Positions 55,772 to 64,000 of a DNA stretch of 64,000 bases are shown piece after piece. The notes under the pieces are model-generated. The model made no database searches and was not told the origin of the DNA. It worked only from the letters and a program-made list of their open reading frames with translations. Position 1 is the first letter of the stretch, and every line of letters starts with the position of its first letter. Source of the stretch: an uncultured Bacteroidales bacterium (GTDB lineage Bacteria > Bacteroidota > Bacteroidia > Bacteroidales > UBA932); the NCBI GenBank assembly GCA_934700615.1, contig CAKUXR010000010.1, forward strand, positions 1-64,000, given 5' to 3'. A program made the translations under genes and the position numbers.

Positions 55772-57361
55772 ATGGAAACTATCAGAAAGATTCTAATGTT
55801 GGCTGCAGTCGTGATGGTTGGCGCGTGCAGTGAGAAGGGGCTTGATTTGCAGAATGAAGATGAGTCAGGCAGTTCAACCGTATCGCATGAAATGATAGTG
55901 CTTGGGAACAAGATGGAGGACCCCTATTCTGTTTCCAATGTCACTAAGGCATTGAACAATTTGTATCCGACAAAGGCGGGTAGGGTAGATGTGACACCTA
56001 CTGACGTCTATGTCCGCTTCCTTCCGAAATCGGAGGAGGAGTACCAGAAGCTGGTTGCTGCGGGCTATGAAATAATGGACCATCCTCTTGACTATAAGAT
56101 TGTCAGGGACGGGGATTACTATCATGACCCGGAAGTGTCCGATGAAGAGATAACCTGGCAATATGCCGTTGTCCCTCATGGAACCGCGATGCCGTCTGAC
56201 ATTGAGTATGAGGTGCTGGATGACTGCTTCATTCCGGAGACTGGTGCGGATACAAAATCAGAAGACGGAATTGACTGGGAGGCTGTGGAGCGTGAAGCCT
56301 TCAGGCTTACCGGCAATTCGGACCTGTATGAGGCCTCCTTTACGAAAGGTTCTGCGGCTAAGCCGTCAGGCAGAATCACTATCATTGACAAGGATGCAAA
56401 TGGCGGTCAGCCTTTTGGTGTGGCAGGCGTGAAGGTGATATGCAATGTCTTTGTGAAGTATTCCTATGCCTATACTGACAGGGACGGCTATTATTCCATG
56501 TCGAAGAAGTTCTCCTCCAAGCCGAGGTACAGGCTGAGATTCAAGAATAAGGAGGGGTTCAATATCGGATTCAACAAGGTGCTGGTGTCGGCTTCCACGT
56601 CCGCATTGGGCAAGGGGCCTTCTGAGGGAATGGATGTGACCATCACTTCATCTTCGGAAAGGAAACTGTGGTGCCGTAGCGTGGTCAATAATGCGGCCTA
56701 TGATTATATCAAGCGTTGCGGCAAGGAGGATATGGACATAAAGGTACCTCCAAAGAATCTCAGGATATGGATATTCCAGAACATGGATTCAAGCAGTGCG
56801 GTGATGATGCGTCATGGGGCGTTCATAGATGGCTCTCTGATTGCCAAATTCTTGGGTGACTATGCTTCTCTGGTGAAACTGTTCCTTCCCGACATCACGC
56901 TGGGATTCAAGGGCAAGACAGCATATTCGACACTTTATTCCGAAACCTGTCATGAACTTGCCCATGCGAGCCATTTTGCACAGGTGGGAAAGGACTATTG
57001 GGACAAGTATATCAATTTCATAATATCGTCGTTCGTTTCATCAGGCGGAACTACATATGGAAAAGGAACCGAACCGGCTGCGGGATATTGTGAGATAGGT
57101 GAGATGTGGGGATATTTCATGCAGAATTCCATGTATCATGACAGGTACGGAGGTGCGATGCCGAATTCCGGAATGTCATATTGGTTCCATCCTCAGATAT
57201 TCCGCTATCTGGAAGACAGGGGAGTGACGAAGTCCCAGATTTTTGCAGCGATGCAGAAGGATGTTCATTCTCGTGATGCTTTGAAATCCAAGCTTATAGC
57301 ATTATATCCGAACAAGGCGGCCATAATAAGACAGGTTTTTGACAGATATGGGGAGAATTAG
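55772..57361 (+). CDS. Zincin-type metallopeptidase lipoprotein
   Basis: This 529-residue surface lipoprotein (VGAC, Cys19) has an N-terminal domain of unknown type, a carboxypeptidase-regulatory-like or CNA-B-like beta domain (about 205-270: GVAGVKVICNV, then TDRDGYYSMS) and a C-terminal zinc peptidase domain with His394-Glu395-x-x-His398 (CHELAHASH) and a later Glu in GEMWGYF as the likely third ligand. Its target is unknown. It belongs to the surface gene group 55772-58764, and a processing role for the fimbrial proteins next to it is possible but unproven. Confidence 0.75.
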   Translation: METIRKILMLAAVVMVGACSEKGLDLQNEDESGSSTVSHEMIVLGNKMEDPYSVSNVTKALNNLYPTKAGRVDVTPTDVYVRFLPKSEEEYQKLVAAGYEIMDHPLDYKIVRDGDYYHDPEVSDEEITWQYAVVPHGTAMPSDIEYEVLDDCFIPETGADTKSEDGIDWEAVEREAFRLTGNSDLYEASFTKGSAAKPSGRITIIDKDANGGQPFGVAGVKVICNVFVKYSYAYTDRDGYYSMSKKFSSKPRYRLRFKNKEGFNIGFNKVLVSASTSALGKGPSEGMDVTITSSSERKLWCRSVVNNAAYDYIKRCGKEDMDIKVPPKNLRIWIFQNMDSSSAVMMRHGAFIDGSLIAKFLGDYASLVKLFLPDITLGFKGKTAYSTLYSETCHELAHASHFAQVGKDYWDKYINFIISSFVSSGGTTYGKGTEPAAGYCEIGEMWGYFMQNSMYHDRYGGAMPNSGMSYWFHPQIFRYLEDRGVTKSQIFAAMQKDVHSRDALKSKLIALYPNKAAIIRQVFDRYGEN

Positions 57362-57365
57362 TGAG

Positions 57366-57932
57366 ATGAAAAGAGTGCATAGTACATTGATAGTGTTCAT
57401 GTTGGCCGCCTTTTTCGGTTTTGGCTGCCGTGCACAGAAAGCTGCGCTGGCCACGGACCTTGTGAGTTATGTGAATTTCGTTACTCTGAATGCGGAAGTC
57501 TCATATCCGGTTGCCCGGCATTGGAGTATCAATGCAGGTTTCCGGTACAATCCTTTCACTTTTAATCTTGGAGAGGGGAAAGAGGATGTGCGCAACAAGC
57601 AGCAGAGTTATTCTGCCGGTGTGAGATTCTGGCCATGGAACGTGTTTTCAGGGTGGTGGCTTGCCGGAAAGGTCCAGTACCAGGAATACAATTCAGGCGG
57701 ACTGGTTTCCAGAAAGACATACGAAGGAGACCGTTATGGAGCCGGACTCTCCGGCGGATATTCATATATGGTAGGCAAACATTTCAACATTGACTTCGGA
57801 CTCGGGTTCTGGAGCGGTATGGATATGTATAAGAAATATTCGTGCCCTGTGTGCGGCGTCACTGAAGATACGGGATCCAAGTTCTTTTTCTTGCCGTCGG
57901 ATGTCATAATAGCATTGAGCTATGTGTTCTAA
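57366..57932 (+). CDS. DUF3575 outer-membrane beta-barrel protein
   Basis: This 188-residue protein has a signal peptide (1-24, ending CRAQ) and about eight amphipathic strands (VNFVTLNAEVSYPV, WSINAGFRYNPFTF, WWLAGKVQYQEYN and so on), ending in a final aromatic (SYVF). It matches DUF3575 proteins, often found beside Mfa2/FimB genes. It starts 4 nt after the zincin gene and overlaps the next gene by 11 nt, so all three are co-translated. Confidence 0.85.
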   Translation: MKRVHSTLIVFMLAAFFGFGCRAQKAALATDLVSYVNFVTLNAEVSYPVARHWSINAGFRYNPFTFNLGEGKEDVRNKQQSYSAGVRFWPWNVFSGWWLAGKVQYQEYNSGGLVSRKTYEGDRYGAGLSGGYSYMVGKHFNIDFGLGFWSGMDMYKKYSCPVCGVTEDTGSKFFFLPSDVIIALSYVF

Positions 57933-58764
57933 CAGAATATTATATAGAATCCTTGCCTTCTTGGCTATCCTCCAGCCACTTGTCACCTGCCCTGGCTGTT
58001 CAGTCAAGGAGGACAGGGCTTCTTGTCCGTGTCTTCTTACTGTTTTGTCCCAAAAAACGGAGGGGCTGGACTCATGTATTGTCCTGACTGCCTCCGGCTT
58101 TGCCGGCAAGGCCTCAGGATTCGTGCTCGACGAGGTCCTGGATATGTCTCCGGCTGAGAAGGATGGGACTTTGAAGTGGTCGTGGAAAATTCCTCGCGGA
58201 AAGATGTATGTCAATGCAGTGAGTCCTTCCGTACAGGTCAATGCTGCTGAACTGCATGAACCGTGGGTTAAAGTGGAGCCCGGAGAGGAGTTTCCCGCAT
58301 TGTGGACTTTTTTCAGCGAAGTCTCCACAGACTGTGAGCATGTTGAGGTTCCGGTCAGGCTGCATAAGAACTATTGTGGCATCACGTTCATTGTCAGGGA
58401 TATGTCAGGGACTCCTTTTGACTTTTCTTTGATGGTCAGGGGCGGAATATGCGGCTATGACATTGACGGAAGTCTTGTCCCCGGGGAGTTCAGGGCTCAG
58501 GCGGAATACCGGAGGGCAGGCGGAAGGCTTGAGGCTGAAGTGAATGTCCCTAGACAGAGAGACAATACTCTCAAACTGGATATCGTGTCCGGTGACGGTG
58601 CGGTGAGGACATTTGCCATAGGCAATTATATTGAAGCGAGCGGATATTCCTGGGATTCGGAAGATTTGAAGGATATTGAACTGGAAATAGATTATTCCAG
58701 AACTATGCTTCTGTTCCGTATAGGCGCCTGGGAAAAATATGAACAATTCGAGGTGGTGATATGA
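57922..58764 (+). CDS. FimB/Mfa2-like fimbrial anchor lipoprotein
   Basis: This 280-residue protein has a lipoprotein signal (Cys23 or Cys26 of VTCPGC) and the SVKEDRASCPC start typical of the FimB/Mfa2 family, whose members anchor and limit the length of Bacteroidales fimbriae. The rest is beta-sandwich-like. No major fimbrillin (FimA/Mfa1) gene is seen next to it. It overlaps the DUF3575 gene. Confidence 0.82.
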   Translation: MCSNRILYRILAFLAILQPLVTCPGCSVKEDRASCPCLLTVLSQKTEGLDSCIVLTASGFAGKASGFVLDEVLDMSPAEKDGTLKWSWKIPRGKMYVNAVSPSVQVNAAELHEPWVKVEPGEEFPALWTFFSEVSTDCEHVEVPVRLHKNYCGITFIVRDMSGTPFDFSLMVRGGICGYDIDGSLVPGEFRAQAEYRRAGGRLEAEVNVPRQRDNTLKLDIVSGDGAVRTFAIGNYIEASGYSWDSEDLKDIELEIDYSRTMLLFRIGAWEKYEQFEVVI

Positions 58765-58788
58765 TGCGGTTGTGTCTGGCGGCTCAAT

Positions 58789-58820
58789 TTTGCCTATTTG
58801 AACTTTAATGACTAAGTTTG
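58789..58820 (+). promoter_or_regulatory. Promoter of the surface endonuclease gene
   Basis: TTTG (58789-58792), exactly 20 nt, then a perfect TAAGTTTG (58813-58820). Both boxes match consensus, the best promoter in the window. The leader is about 37 nt. Confidence 0.75.
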
Positions 58821-58863
58821 CAGAATCTGACATTGATAATAATTAACCGATTCTATACTTGTT

Positions 58864-60435
58864 ATGAAGATCAAATCAAGATTTGTTGCTGCGATTGTGA
58901 CATATTCTTTGGCATTGATGATGCCGCTGACATTCAATTCGTGTTCTCCTGATGATAAACCGGAGATTGAGAATCCGGATAACCCTGATGCCCCGGATGG
59001 TCCTGAAACACCGGACAATCCCGAGAATCCTGAACCGGAGCCGAAACCTGAGACATATTGTTATAAGCTGTTGACGGAAACCCGTGCTGACTGGGAAGGT
59101 GACTGGATTATTGCCTATGTAGATGGAAATGAGATATTTGCACTGCATAGCGGTGATGCGGACAGGGGTATGGGCTATGCCAAGAAGATAAACGGATATA
59201 CACCTTCAGATGAGATACCTGTCGAGACGGGAGATGATTATAAGGCCGTCATCAGGAAAGATGGTGATGCCTATGTCATCAAGGTGAACGGTATCGGATA
59301 TATCGGAAGTTCCGGAGACAAGAAGATGATCTTTTCTGAGAGTGAAGTTGCCGGTGACCAGAACTTCAGATGGACTGTCTCATTTGATGGAGGCTATGTC
59401 GATCTCAAGCCGGTGAACCAGGACAAGACACTTCAGTATAATGTAAGTGCCGCATGCTTCAGATTCTATACTTCAGGGCAGAAGCCATTGAAGATGTTCA
59501 TGAGGAGTGTTTCTACAGGCGAATCCGGAGGAGGAAACAAGCCTGATCCGAATCCGAATCCTGAGCCTGAGCCGACGCCGGACCCTGATCCGACTCCTGG
59601 ACCTGACCCTGACCCGGTCGAACCTGGAACTGCGGGAGGATGGTTTGAACTGCCTCTTGTCAACGATGCGGACAAGAACGGCATTGATGACAGGGACAAG
59701 ACCATGTACTATGCATTCCATTACTGTGCCGGCGGCGAGAAAGGTCCCGGAGGAAAGGTTGCGAGAAACTTCTCGACATGCTATAGCAGCGAACATCATT
59801 GTCCGGTGTGGGTAGCGGCGCCTCGTCACAGCATGTACCTCGGCAGTACCAAGCGTACCAATGACTACAAGGCGGATCCTGACATCCCTTCTGATATCCA
59901 GAACGGAAGATGGTCCGGATATACCCGAGGTCACATGTTGGGTTCGTCTGACCGTACCTGTTCTCCTGCTACGAACAGGCAGGTATTCTATTATTCCAAT
60001 ATCGCTCCGCAGCTTGGAGGCAACTTCAATACCGGTGGCGGCTCATGGAACAATCTGGAGGACCATATCGACCGCTTCCTTTGTGCAGATACATTGTATT
60101 CAGTGGTCGGCTGCTATTTCAAGGATTATACTGACAGTTATGGCGAGACCGACAGGGCAAAGAAGATAGCCGGCAATACATCTTATCCGACAATGTTCTA
60201 TTATGTCCTGCTGCGTACAAGAAAAGGAAATACAGGTAAGTCTGTAACATCTTGCCAGGCATCTGAACTTCAGTGCGTGGCATTCGTAATGAGACATTCT
60301 ATGGAGAAAGGGCATAGGCCACAGGCGAAGGACATGATGTCTGTATCTGCTCTGGAGAAAATAACCGGATTCAAGTACTTTGTCAATGTCCCTAATGCAC
60401 CTAAGGATACGTTCACTGCGTCCGACTGGCTGTAG
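58864..60435 (+). CDS. Surface lipoprotein with DNA/RNA non-specific endonuclease domain
   Basis: This 523-residue lipoprotein (FNSC, Cys27) has a Pro/Asp/Glu/Asn linker (about 30-60), an unrecognised beta-rich domain (about 62-215), a second Pro/Asp/Glu/Asn linker (about 222-255) and a C-terminal NucA/NUC1-type nuclease. The catalytic His357 lies in YTRGHMLGSSDR, Asn379 in YYSNIAPQ, and the metal-binding NNLEDH segment follows near 396-401. The linkers place both domains away from the outer membrane. It may degrade external DNA or RNA for nutrients or biofilm control. It stands alone behind a strong promoter. Confidence 0.9.
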   Translation: MKIKSRFVAAIVTYSLALMMPLTFNSCSPDDKPEIENPDNPDAPDGPETPDNPENPEPEPKPETYCYKLLTETRADWEGDWIIAYVDGNEIFALHSGDADRGMGYAKKINGYTPSDEIPVETGDDYKAVIRKDGDAYVIKVNGIGYIGSSGDKKMIFSESEVAGDQNFRWTVSFDGGYVDLKPVNQDKTLQYNVSAACFRFYTSGQKPLKMFMRSVSTGESGGGNKPDPNPNPEPEPTPDPDPTPGPDPDPVEPGTAGGWFELPLVNDADKNGIDDRDKTMYYAFHYCAGGEKGPGGKVARNFSTCYSSEHHCPVWVAAPRHSMYLGSTKRTNDYKADPDIPSDIQNGRWSGYTRGHMLGSSDRTCSPATNRQVFYYSNIAPQLGGNFNTGGGSWNNLEDHIDRFLCADTLYSVVGCYFKDYTDSYGETDRAKKIAGNTSYPTMFYYVLLRTRKGNTGKSVTSCQASELQCVAFVMRHSMEKGHRPQAKDMMSVSALEKITGFKYFVNVPNAPKDTFTASDWL

Positions 60436-60484
60436 TGATGTCTTGGATAATAACTTGCTAGAAACATCTGACTGCTAACGATAT

Positions 60485-63064
60485 ATGGTAACATCTCCAT
60501 TTGCTCATCAGATTCGGCTTGCAGTTGCTGCCGTGCTGTCCATATCCGCCGTTTCCTCATGCATCTCCGCAAATGCGGGGCCGAAGGAAACTGTCAATGA
60601 TATTGCATCCGGTGTCAATGACCGGTTGTACTATCGTGCTCCTGCCGCTATCTGGGAGGAGACTTTGCCGTTGGGAAACGGACGGCTCGGAATGATGCCG
60701 GATGGAGGCGTTTCCAGGGAACATATTGTCCTGAATGAGATTTCCATGTGGAGCGGTGGCGAGTCCGACTATCAGAATCCTGATGCGGCAAAGAGCCTTC
60801 CTGAAATCCGCAGACTGCTTTCAGAGGGAAAGAATGCTGAGGCTCAGGAGATTATGTATGAGCATTTTGTAACCAAGAAGGAAACTTATGATCCGCGCTA
60901 TGGCTGTTATCAGGTACTTGCGGACCTTGACATTGACTTCAGGTATGGAACGGCTGCATCCCGGTCGTCGGCTTCCTGTGAATTTGCAGATTATGTCCGC
61001 GACCTGTCATTGGCAGACGCCGTCTCCCATACTCAGTTTACTCTTGACGGAACTTGTTACAGGCGGGAATATTTCACGTCCAGGGACAAGGATGTGTTTA
61101 TGGTGAAGTTGTCTGCTGACGGACCTGGAACCCTTGATTTCACGGCAAGGTTAAGCCGGGAGAAGGATGCTGTATTGCAGGCTGAACATGGACAGGCAGT
61201 CCTTGAAGGCAAGCTCTATAGCGGCAATCCTGAAAAAGATGGCGTAAGGTTCAGAACTGTGATGAAGGCTCTGTCCGACAGCGGAAAATGCCGTGTTTCC
61301 CAGGACGGTACCATTGATGTCAAAGGTGCAAAAACAGCGGTTCTGGTTTTGTCTGCGGCTACTTCCTTCAGTGCTGAAGGAACGGATTTCCCGGGAGACA
61401 AATATAGGAAAGTCTGTGACGGGAAACTGGATTATGCCGTTTCCCTGCTCAAAGGGAAACGGATGGAAGCGGGATATAAGTCAATGCTGGACAGTCATAT
61501 CCGCTCTCATCGTGATTTGTATGGACGTGTGAGAATCCAGTTGCCTGCCAGTGTTGAGGATAAATTGCCGACTGATGTCAGGCTTCGTAATATTGCTGAG
61601 GGCGGCCTGACTCCCGGGCTTGCTGAACTGTACTACAATTTCGGAAGATATCTTCTGATAAGCAGTACCCGCCCCGGTTCTTTGCCTCCTAATCTCCAGG
61701 GCCTTTGGGCAAATACCACCCAGACACCGTGGAACGGAGACTACCATACAAACATTAATCTCCAGATGAATTATTGGCCTATGGAACAGGCAGGTCTGCA
61801 GGAACTGATGCAGCCTCTGGAAACATTGATATACAGGCTGATACCATCAGGAGAAGAAACTGCCAAGGGCTTCTATGGAAGTGATGCCAGAGGCTGGGTA
61901 CTTCATATGATGACCAATGTCTGGAACTTTACGACTCCCGGCGAACATCCGTCTTGGGGAGCGACAAACACCGGAGGAGCCTGGCTATGTGCCCATCTGT
62001 GGAATCACTACCTTTATACGGGTGACATTGACTTTTTGCATAAGATTTACCCTGTGATGAAAGGCTCGGCAGACTTTTTCCTGTCAACGATGGTGCGGGA
62101 ACCGAAGCACGGATGGCTGGTTACTTCACCCAGTTCGTCTCCTGAGAACCAATTCCTGTGCGGCGGCAGGCCTGTAAGTGTCTGTATGGGGCCTACGATG
62201 GATGTGCAGATTCTTATGGGACTGTTCAGCAATACGGCAAGGGCGGCATCTCTTCTGGATGTGGACAAGGAGTTTGCGGACAGTCTGCTGTCAGCTATAT
62301 CACAGTTCCCGCCGATGCAGATAGGAAGTGACGGCAGACTTCTGGAGTGGCTTGAGGAATATCCTGAAACAGAGCCGCATCACCGCCATGTATCACATCT
62401 TTACGGCCTGCATCCAGGCAATCTGATTTCCCCTTCCAGGACTCCGGAACTTGCAGAGGCGTGCAGAAAGACGCTTGTGGCAAGAGGTGATGAGGCTACC
62501 GGGTGGAGCAAGGCGTGGAAGATCTGCTTCTGGGCAAGGCTCGGTGACGGTGACCATGCCTTGAAGTTGTTCCATAATCTGCTCTCTCCTGCTGTAAATT
62601 ACTCGGAATTGGACAGTCTTAGAGACCTCCCTGCAGAGTCGCGTCCAGCAATCAGGCAGTACAGCGGCACTTTCCCTAACCTGTTCTGCTCCCATGACCC
62701 GTTCCAGATAGACGGCAACTTCGGGGGCGCTTCAGGAATCGCGGAAATGCTGCTCCAGAACCACGAGGGGTATGTCAATTTCTTGCCAGCCCTTCCTTCC
62801 GGCTGGTCTTCAGGAAGCGTTGCAGGCATGAGACTCAGAGGCTTTGCCACAATTGACTTTACATGGGACAATCATGTTCTCCTCCAGGCGACTCTTCATG
62901 CCGACAGCAATCATGGCAATGTGCGTCAGATAATCAAAGTCCCTGCCGGCCTTGTCGCTACCGATATGTATGGAAACGAGTTTCCGTCGGACAGCAACGG
63001 CTTCATCTATCCGGTCCTGACGCCCGGAGAATCTGCCGAAATCAGATTCAAGTCAATGCAATAA
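60485..63064 (+). CDS. GH95 alpha-L-fucosidase lipoprotein
   Basis: This 859-residue enzyme has a lipoprotein-like signal (AVSSC, Cys26), an N-terminal beta-sandwich (from LYYRAPAAIWEETLPLGNGR), an (alpha/alpha)6 barrel and a C-terminal beta domain. Residues matching the inverting GH95 mechanism are Asn423 and Asn425 in NINLQMNYW, the acid Glu554 in SSPENQF and Asp743 in QIDGNFGGASG. GH95 enzymes remove alpha-1,2-linked fucose (or galactose in some plants' xyloglucan) from host or plant glycans. It follows the nuclease gene by 49 nt and ends at a terminator. Confidence 0.93.
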   Translation: MVTSPFAHQIRLAVAAVLSISAVSSCISANAGPKETVNDIASGVNDRLYYRAPAAIWEETLPLGNGRLGMMPDGGVSREHIVLNEISMWSGGESDYQNPDAAKSLPEIRRLLSEGKNAEAQEIMYEHFVTKKETYDPRYGCYQVLADLDIDFRYGTAASRSSASCEFADYVRDLSLADAVSHTQFTLDGTCYRREYFTSRDKDVFMVKLSADGPGTLDFTARLSREKDAVLQAEHGQAVLEGKLYSGNPEKDGVRFRTVMKALSDSGKCRVSQDGTIDVKGAKTAVLVLSAATSFSAEGTDFPGDKYRKVCDGKLDYAVSLLKGKRMEAGYKSMLDSHIRSHRDLYGRVRIQLPASVEDKLPTDVRLRNIAEGGLTPGLAELYYNFGRYLLISSTRPGSLPPNLQGLWANTTQTPWNGDYHTNINLQMNYWPMEQAGLQELMQPLETLIYRLIPSGEETAKGFYGSDARGWVLHMMTNVWNFTTPGEHPSWGATNTGGAWLCAHLWNHYLYTGDIDFLHKIYPVMKGSADFFLSTMVREPKHGWLVTSPSSSPENQFLCGGRPVSVCMGPTMDVQILMGLFSNTARAASLLDVDKEFADSLLSAISQFPPMQIGSDGRLLEWLEEYPETEPHHRHVSHLYGLHPGNLISPSRTPELAEACRKTLVARGDEATGWSKAWKICFWARLGDGDHALKLFHNLLSPAVNYSELDSLRDLPAESRPAIRQYSGTFPNLFCSHDPFQIDGNFGGASGIAEMLLQNHEGYVNFLPALPSGWSSGSVAGMRLRGFATIDFTWDNHVLLQATLHADSNHGNVRQIIKVPAGLVATDMYGNEFPSDSNGFIYPVLTPGESAEIRFKSMQ

Positions 63065-63098
63065 GACGAGTCTTTCTGATCCGCCGATGATATGAAAC

Positions 63099-63135
63099 AG
63101 CCGCCTCTACCTGACAAAAACAGATAGAGGCGGCT
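63099..63135 (+). terminator. Terminator after GH95, shared with the convergent gene
   Basis: A perfect 11-bp stem, AGCCGCCTCTA (63099-63109) / TAGAGGCGGCT (63125-63135), lies between the convergent stops. It lacks a long T-run on the plus strand. Confidence 0.65.
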
Positions 63136-63160
63136 TGTTGATAACTACGTTTCCGCTTGT

Positions 63161-64000
63161 TTACTTCTTGAACAGGTTTTTGCCTGAATTGTAAACCGGA
63201 CGGGTTTTCTTACTGAAGGAAGTCTTTGCCGGAACGGATTCAGTAGTTTCCTGATGGAAAGGCTTGAACTCGCTTATGTCGGAAACTCCGGCCTTTGACT
63301 TGTTGATTACAGTACGGAACACTTTGGTGAAGTTGCCGTCAGTGTCGATAGCCACAGCTACAATCGTGCAGTCTGAGTCATATGGCAGGAAATACTGGAT
63401 GTCGCGACGCATTGAGCCGTTGTTCTTCGTGTAGAGTTCATTGATCCAGAACTCGTCATCGAATGTCTGCTCGTCGGTCAGATCCTCAGAGTAGATTGAG
63501 AAATAAGTGTCACGGATGCTTCCTGTTGTCTCGACCTTAAGCGGAACGCAATACAGATTCTGTCCGCCGAACTCTTCGTATCCAAGGAAGTTGGCCGCAA
63601 TCTCATCTCCGTCCCAGTACTTGTCAAACGTAACCTTTACGGTTGCATCAGACAGTTTCTGGCTCTTGGTGGTAAACGACTTTCCGCGGAACACCTTGCC
63701 GGTATGATTTCCGAGAATCTCGTCGACAGGTACTGCAATAGGCACATATTCTGTCGTTGCATTCAGTCCCTTGAACTCGTAAGTCGCAGTACCGCGTGAG
63801 CCTACGACACGGAAATATTCCAGAGGGGTCTTGATTGTCCCGTCATGGATAAGGCTCTGTACTGTCATGTTGATGCCGTAGATAATCTCCTCATCAGTTG
63901 TTCCGACAGGAACTGCATCCCAGTAATAAAGCAGTGTTTCAGGTGTTCCGTAAGCAGTCACACGTGCACTCCTGACAGTAAGGTCCGTCGCTTCAGTACG
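63161..64000 (-). CDS. Surface protein with fibronectin-like modules, 5' end outside the window
   Basis: The minus-strand frame is open to the window edge, so at least 279 residues are present and the GTG at 63961 is not a real start. The visible part has two beta-sandwich-like modules: one ending near ATTEYVPIAVPVDEI, reminiscent of fibronectin type III (the ATTEY turn), and a second around KVTFDKYWDG to IVAVAIDTDGNF, then a basic tail (KKTRPVYNSGKNLFKK). No catalytic motif is seen. It is probably an exported Bacteroidales surface protein; its signal and N-terminal domains lie right of the window. Confidence 0.7.
   Translation of the reverse strand, partial: RTEATDLTVRSARVTAYGTPETLLYYWDAVPVGTTDEEIIYGINMTVQSLIHDGTIKTPLEYFRVVGSRGTATYEFKGLNATTEYVPIAVPVDEILGNHTGKVFRGKSFTTKSQKLSDATVKVTFDKYWDGDEIAANFLGYEEFGGQNLYCVPLKVETTGSIRDTYFSIYSEDLTDEQTFDDEFWINELYTKNNGSMRRDIQYFLPYDSDCTIVAVAIDTDGNFTKVFRTVINKSKAGVSDISEFKPFHQETTESVPAKTSFSKKTRPVYNSGKNLFKK

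Overview
The window reads as chromosomal DNA of a Bacteroidales bacterium; I cannot place the genus. Support comes from the SusC/SusD pair, the Bat (aerotolerance) operon, FimB/Mfa2-DUF3575 genes, the rpmB-rpmG-DUF4295-ftsY order, many lipoproteins, and promoters of the Bacteroidetes type (-33 TTTG, about 20 nt, -7 TAnnTTTG), found perfect or nearly so upstream of many genes. Coding GC looks near 48-50%. The left edge (an OmpA-like gene) and the right edge (a surface protein) are cut by the window.

Layout. 1-5.1 kb: OmpA-like protein, ferritin, a TonB-C-like membrane protein, then an accessory stretch with tandem hairpin repeats, an AT-rich orphan gene plus a tiny ORF, a hairpin repeat, one copy of a 163-nt dispersed repeat, and tRNA-Arg(UCU). 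5.1-17.4 kb: a glycan-use locus (SusC, SusD, GH30 glucanase, surface glycan-binding lipoprotein), a membrane-spanning sensor/regulator, then a sugar MFS porter and a ROK glucokinase. The set suggests capture of a beta-glucan (beta-1,6-glucan is the best guess), cleavage outside the cell, and import and phosphorylation of glucose. 17.6-28.8 kb: truA divergent from a Bat operon (moxR, DUF58, a DUF4381-like protein, batA, batB, batC and a fused batD-batE), translationally coupled to a phosphoesterase-PQQ propeller protein. 28.8-35.5 kb: two tandem, closely similar GH2 beta-galactosidase-type enzymes. 35.5-41.4 kb: SpoU methyltransferase, glyA, the second copy of the dispersed repeat in inverted orientation, an AAA-ATPase/PD-(D/E)XK protein, a GT2 glycosyltransferase and a DUF4199 protein.

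41.7-54.2 kb: housekeeping genes: thrS-infC-rpmI-rplT-lepB, rpmB-rpmG-DUF4295, ftsY, pheT, a DUF4296 lipoprotein, an amidohydrolase, a radical SAM protein and deoC. infC appears to start at a non-canonical AUC codon behind a strong Shine-Dalgarno sequence, 34 codons upstream of the first ATG. 54.3-64 kb: secreted and surface functions: histidine acid phosphatase, zincin lipoprotein, a DUF3575/Mfa2-like fimbrial pair, a surface DNA/RNA endonuclease, a GH95 alpha-L-fucosidase and a truncated surface protein.

The most unusual items are the dispersed 163-nt repeat with its tail of short GGAGACGC-type units, three copies of a GCAGATGCGTCTG hairpin, a 3 x 51-nt hairpin array, the AUC start of infC, the BatD-BatE fusion that keeps an internal signal-peptide-like segment, and an apparent excess of the 7-mer CATTGAC/GTCAATG. 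All sequence comparisons were made by eye; no database search was run.
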